Assembly: GCA_900074885.1 (NCBI GenBank)
Contig: FJUW01000028.1
Span: forward strand, 498,637-562,636
Direction of reading: 5' to 3'
Source: Rhynchosporium graminicola
Lineage: Eukaryota; Ascomycota; Leotiomycetes; Helotiales; Ploettnerulaceae
Length of the DNA stretch: 64,000 bases
Shown here: positions 60,850 through 64,000 of the stretch, one piece after another
How the letters are laid out: every line of letters begins with the position of its first letter
Numbering within the stretch: the first letter of the stretch is position 1
Program-made: the position numbers and the translations under genes
The notes under the pieces: model-generated
Seen by the model: only the letters and a program-made list of their open reading frames with translations
Told to the model about the DNA's origin: nothing
Database searches by the model: none

Positions 60850-63800
60850 CCTCTACCTCTACCTGAATCGATTATTATGACGCTTACTCTAGAAAGGTCT
60901 CAAAACTACCTAAGTAATAAGATCTCATATTACTATAAATATAAAGTAGTAAGAATCACTTAAGAATCTATAACTAAGGAGTGAAGAAGTAGAGAGAGAA
61001 GGGAAGTATATATATAAAAAGGGGCCCTTAAACTCTACTTATATAATCTCGCTTAGTAGTAAGTATTTCTACTAATAGGGAGAAACCTCTAAACCTGACT
61101 AGTTATTATACTACCCCCCCCTCCGAAAAAAGCTCGCCCTCGAGCGTTAATCTATTTCCTTATTACTATTAAGGTAGTTATAATTATTAATTCTATCGTA
61201 GAAAGCTTTTAGCTAATTAAGTAATCTAGCAGGAGGTCTAGCTTACGTTAGGTTATTAAGGTAGAATTATTATAGCTTAGTAGGAGCGTATTTAACGTCT
61301 ATAGCGTCGTACTATATAAGATCAACGTCTTGATTTAACTAGGAAACTCGGTATAAGAGGCTACTACGCTACTTATAGCATGTAAGTATATCTTCGATCT
61401 CCTATTTATTATTACTAGTAATATTAATAAGTAGTAGTAGTAGTAAGGTTTATCTTAGTAAGAGGTCGTTTAGATACTTCTATAGCTTAGTAGTAAGGAA
61501 TACGTTATATACTTTTATACTAGTAAGAAGCTCTAGACGATAAGAGCTTCCGACCTTTTTAATTATATAGAAGGGTCTATTAGTTAGGAAGTCGAGTTTT
61601 TTACTAGGTCGAGTACTTATAAAGTAGCGTATATCTAGCTAGATAAGGTTATCTATAATAAAGTCGACTTTATAGCGTAAGCGATTATAGGATTAGGATA
61701 TCTTAGCTTATATATATTAGAGGCTTAATTAAGTAGTAGTCTAAGTATCGCGCAGACGATTAGCGTAATCTAGAGCTTACTAAGTATTTAACTTATTAGT
61801 AAGCGTAATAGAGTTAAATAAGTCTTTCTAATTCTAATTAACGCGGGATATATATCTATAAACGACTTTAAAGAGTAAGAGACCTCTAAGGGATTCGTAA
61901 GAAAGAGTTATCTAAGTATAGTCTATAATAAGTAAGAATTCCGACTAGTTATCTTAATAATAAGAGATAAAAGGTTATAATCTACGTTAGAGATATTAGT
62001 TATAAATCTCTATTTAGCTATCTATTTACAAGTAGTCTACTATAGAAAGCTATCTTTTAGTACTAAGAATTATAATAATTATAGTCTAAAAACAGGAAAC
62101 GAATTAAGGCCCTCTATTAGAAGTAATTATTAATAGAGCTCCGAAATAGCGGTATACGTAGTATAAGTAAAGCTTTATAAAGTCGCGCGTATTAGAGGTC
62201 TTTCGGCATAGAATACTAATTACTTATTTACTAAAATAGTTAATAAATATAAGAATATTATTATAGCTATATTTATCGCGGTTAAAGCTATAGTAGTCGA
62301 CTATAATATGCTCCTATAGATATAATAGTACGAGCAGAGGTTAGAGGAGGCCCGGTTTCTTATCGCGCGGTACTTAAATTTATTAATAAGTATAATAGTT
62401 ATAGTAGTACTAATTAATAGTTAAAGCGATTCCGTACTACTAGTATTATAATACTAGTAGTTATAAGGTCTTCTTTACACTTAGATAGGTAGTCTCTAAT
62501 TAGTCATATATTTCGCGTATAAGTAGCGTGCGAAAGTATAAAATATCAGGTATAATTAGTCTTCTTTTATAAAGTAGAAGATCTTTTTCTATAGTTAGTT
62601 TTCTAGGAGTAGCGGAAAGAGCTTATTTCCGTAGTACTTAGAGTAATAGCGTAGTATAATTAGCGTTAAGTACTTATTATACTATAGAAAAGACTAGCAA
62701 TAGGTTAGCGACTTCTAAAGCGTTAATAAGCTTAAAGTTATCTATAGAGTCAGAGCTATTCCGGAGGTTACTTATAAGTAGTACTAGATCGATTTAGTCT
62801 TCGCGTAATAGCTACTATAAACGCTAAGTTCTTTTAGTATTATTCTAGTTATCTAATTTATATATTCTGCGAGAGAGAGCGTTAGCAAGTAGATTATACT
62901 TCTTAGGTCGATAAGTAATTATAAAGTTATAATCTATAAGTAGCTCGGCTTATTAAGCTTATTATATATTTAGCTATTTAGAGGTTATAAAGTACTTAAG
63001 AGCTTTATAATTAGTAATAACGCGGATCTAATAAAATACGCCTAAAAGCTAAAATCTCTAGTTACTAAAAGATTATATAATTACAAGTATTTCCTTATTA
63101 TAGATAGCGTAATTAAGCTTAGCAGGTAGTATAATCTTAGAGAAGTAAGCTACTAGGAACTAGTCTTTATCGTACTATTGCGATAGTATACTTGCTATTA
63201 CTCTATTACTAGCGTCTGTTTCGATTATATAAGGTAGATATTACTAATAGTAGTAGAGGAGTAGTACCGAAGTAAGAGAATACTTTAGATAATAAAAAGA
63301 ATCTTTATACTCCCTAGCGAACCGAAATAATATATTATTTTTAGTAAGTTATATAAGAGGTTTTGCGATAATTCCGTAGTCCTTAATAAATCGTTAGTAG
63401 AAGTTATAAAAGCCTAAGAATAATTATACGCCCTTAACTATAGTCGAGTAATTCTAAGATTATATAATATTAACTTTCTTAAGGTCTACCTTAATCCTAG
63501 AAGTAGAGATAATAAATCTAAGGTATTTAGTATAAGTAATATTAAATTCACACTTCTTAAGATCAGCTTATAATCTAGCGTCTTATAATCGTTATAGTAC
63601 CTTATATATATATAATTAATACTATAGTAAGTCGTTAGAGTAGATTAGAATATTATCTAGATATATTATATAGAAGTTATTTAAGTAGTCGAATAAGATA
63701 TTATTCATATATCGCTAGTATATCGCAGGGCTATTAGTTAGACCGAAAAGGAGTACCTTATACTTATATACGCTATAATAAGTCCGGAAAGTCGTATACT

Positions 63801-64000
63801 CTTCAGAGGCTAGATCTATTCGAATTCGGTAGAACGCCTAGCGAATATCTAGTTTAGTAAATATCTTAGAAATAGAGATTCTAGCTAGCGTTTTATAAAT
63901 TAATAGTAATAGATATTAATCCTTCCTCGTGAGGTTATTAAGTATATAAAAGTCGATATAGAATCTTAGACTTCTATTAGCTTTCTTAACGAAAAGAATA
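60850..64000 (-). mobile_element. RIP-degraded Ty3/gypsy LTR retrotransposon, partial
   Basis: The minus strand still shows, from right to left, reverse transcriptase (63640-64000: LFVKKANRSLRFYID, IFTKLDIR, EEYTTFRT and a YLDN relic of the YxDD box), the integrase zinc domain (about 62385-62583: LLIREIYD, VKKTL, then CRNCxxC turned to YYNYYT) and the integrase core (about 62210-62370: VDYYSFNRDKY). In-frame TAA and TAG stops replace Gln and Trp codons. A polypurine tract (minus GGAGGGGGGGG) at 61114-61124 is followed leftward by a probable 3' LTR with a TATATAA box near 61040; the LTR left end is not resolved. The element continues past the window end. RT-then-integrase order defines Ty3/gypsy. 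It is inactive. Confidence 0.85.
61114..61124 (-). other. Polypurine tract of the gypsy element
   Basis: GGAGGGGGGGG on the minus strand immediately before the probable 3' LTR. It is the only long G/C run in a region that is otherwise TA-rich. Confidence 0.65.

Noticed and set aside
1..64000. CRISPR arrays or bacterial operon features
   Set aside because: Spliced eukaryotic genes throughout; the short tandem repeats are microsatellites without spacer structure.

Overview
The window looks like nuclear DNA of a filamentous ascomycete (Pezizomycotina). Genes carry short introns of about 50-100 bp with fungal splice signals, a dispersed 119-nt 5S rRNA gene is present, and the right end shows heavy RIP-type (repeat-induced point mutation) decay of a Ty3/gypsy element. 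The gene content (Crz1, Kar9, Mdm20, Ilm1, Atg33, Zn2Cys6 factor) fits a Leotiomycete, but sequence alone does not fix the class.

Layout. 0.9-2.2 kb: Fe(II)/2-oxoglutarate dioxygenase-like protein (-). 5.3-8.9 kb: NatB auxiliary subunit Mdm20/Naa25 (+). 9.4-10.1 kb: Ilm1-like membrane protein (-), divergent from the geranylgeranyltransferase-I beta subunit (+, 10.4-11.9 kb). 12.7-14.0 kb: secreted M20 metallopeptidase (+). 14.1-15.0 kb: HAD phosphatase (-). 16.9-19.2 kb: calcineurin-responsive factor Crz1 (+). 22.3-29.4 kb: a giant, low-complexity Lys/Glu/Trp-Gly repeat protein (+). 31.3-32.9 kb: membrane-anchored DUF3445/heme-dependent N-demethylase-like protein (+). 33.9-36.9 kb: eleven-exon Zn2Cys6 transcription factor (-). 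38.5-39.6 kb: peroxisomal 2,4-dienoyl-CoA reductase (-), divergent from Atg33 (+, 40.1-40.8 kb). 45.2-48.2 kb: Kar9 (-). 49.7-53.0 kb: Na/Ca-exchanger family protein (-). 54.3-58.7 kb: condensin kleisin subunit Brn1/CAP-H (+). From about 60.5 kb to the end: a RIP-mutated Ty3/gypsy retrotransposon (-) running off the window.

The most unusual feature is intron 2 of the condensin gene. It is 1,753 bp long, against about 50-110 bp for most introns here, and holds a same-strand cluster of Pol III genes: a complete 5S rRNA, a tRNA-Trp(CCA) only 12 nt downstream with no T-run between them, an intron-containing tRNA-Glu(CTC), and a tRNA-Asp(GTC)-like body whose acceptor stem does not pair. The second is the 22.3-29.4 kb repeat protein, built from about 20 Trp-Gly/Lys-block modules, with no function I can assign. 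Most remaining genes are conserved single-copy housekeeping or regulatory genes. There is no sign of a biosynthetic cluster. Exon coordinates below come from reading splice sites and frames by eye; every multi-exon model closes in frame.
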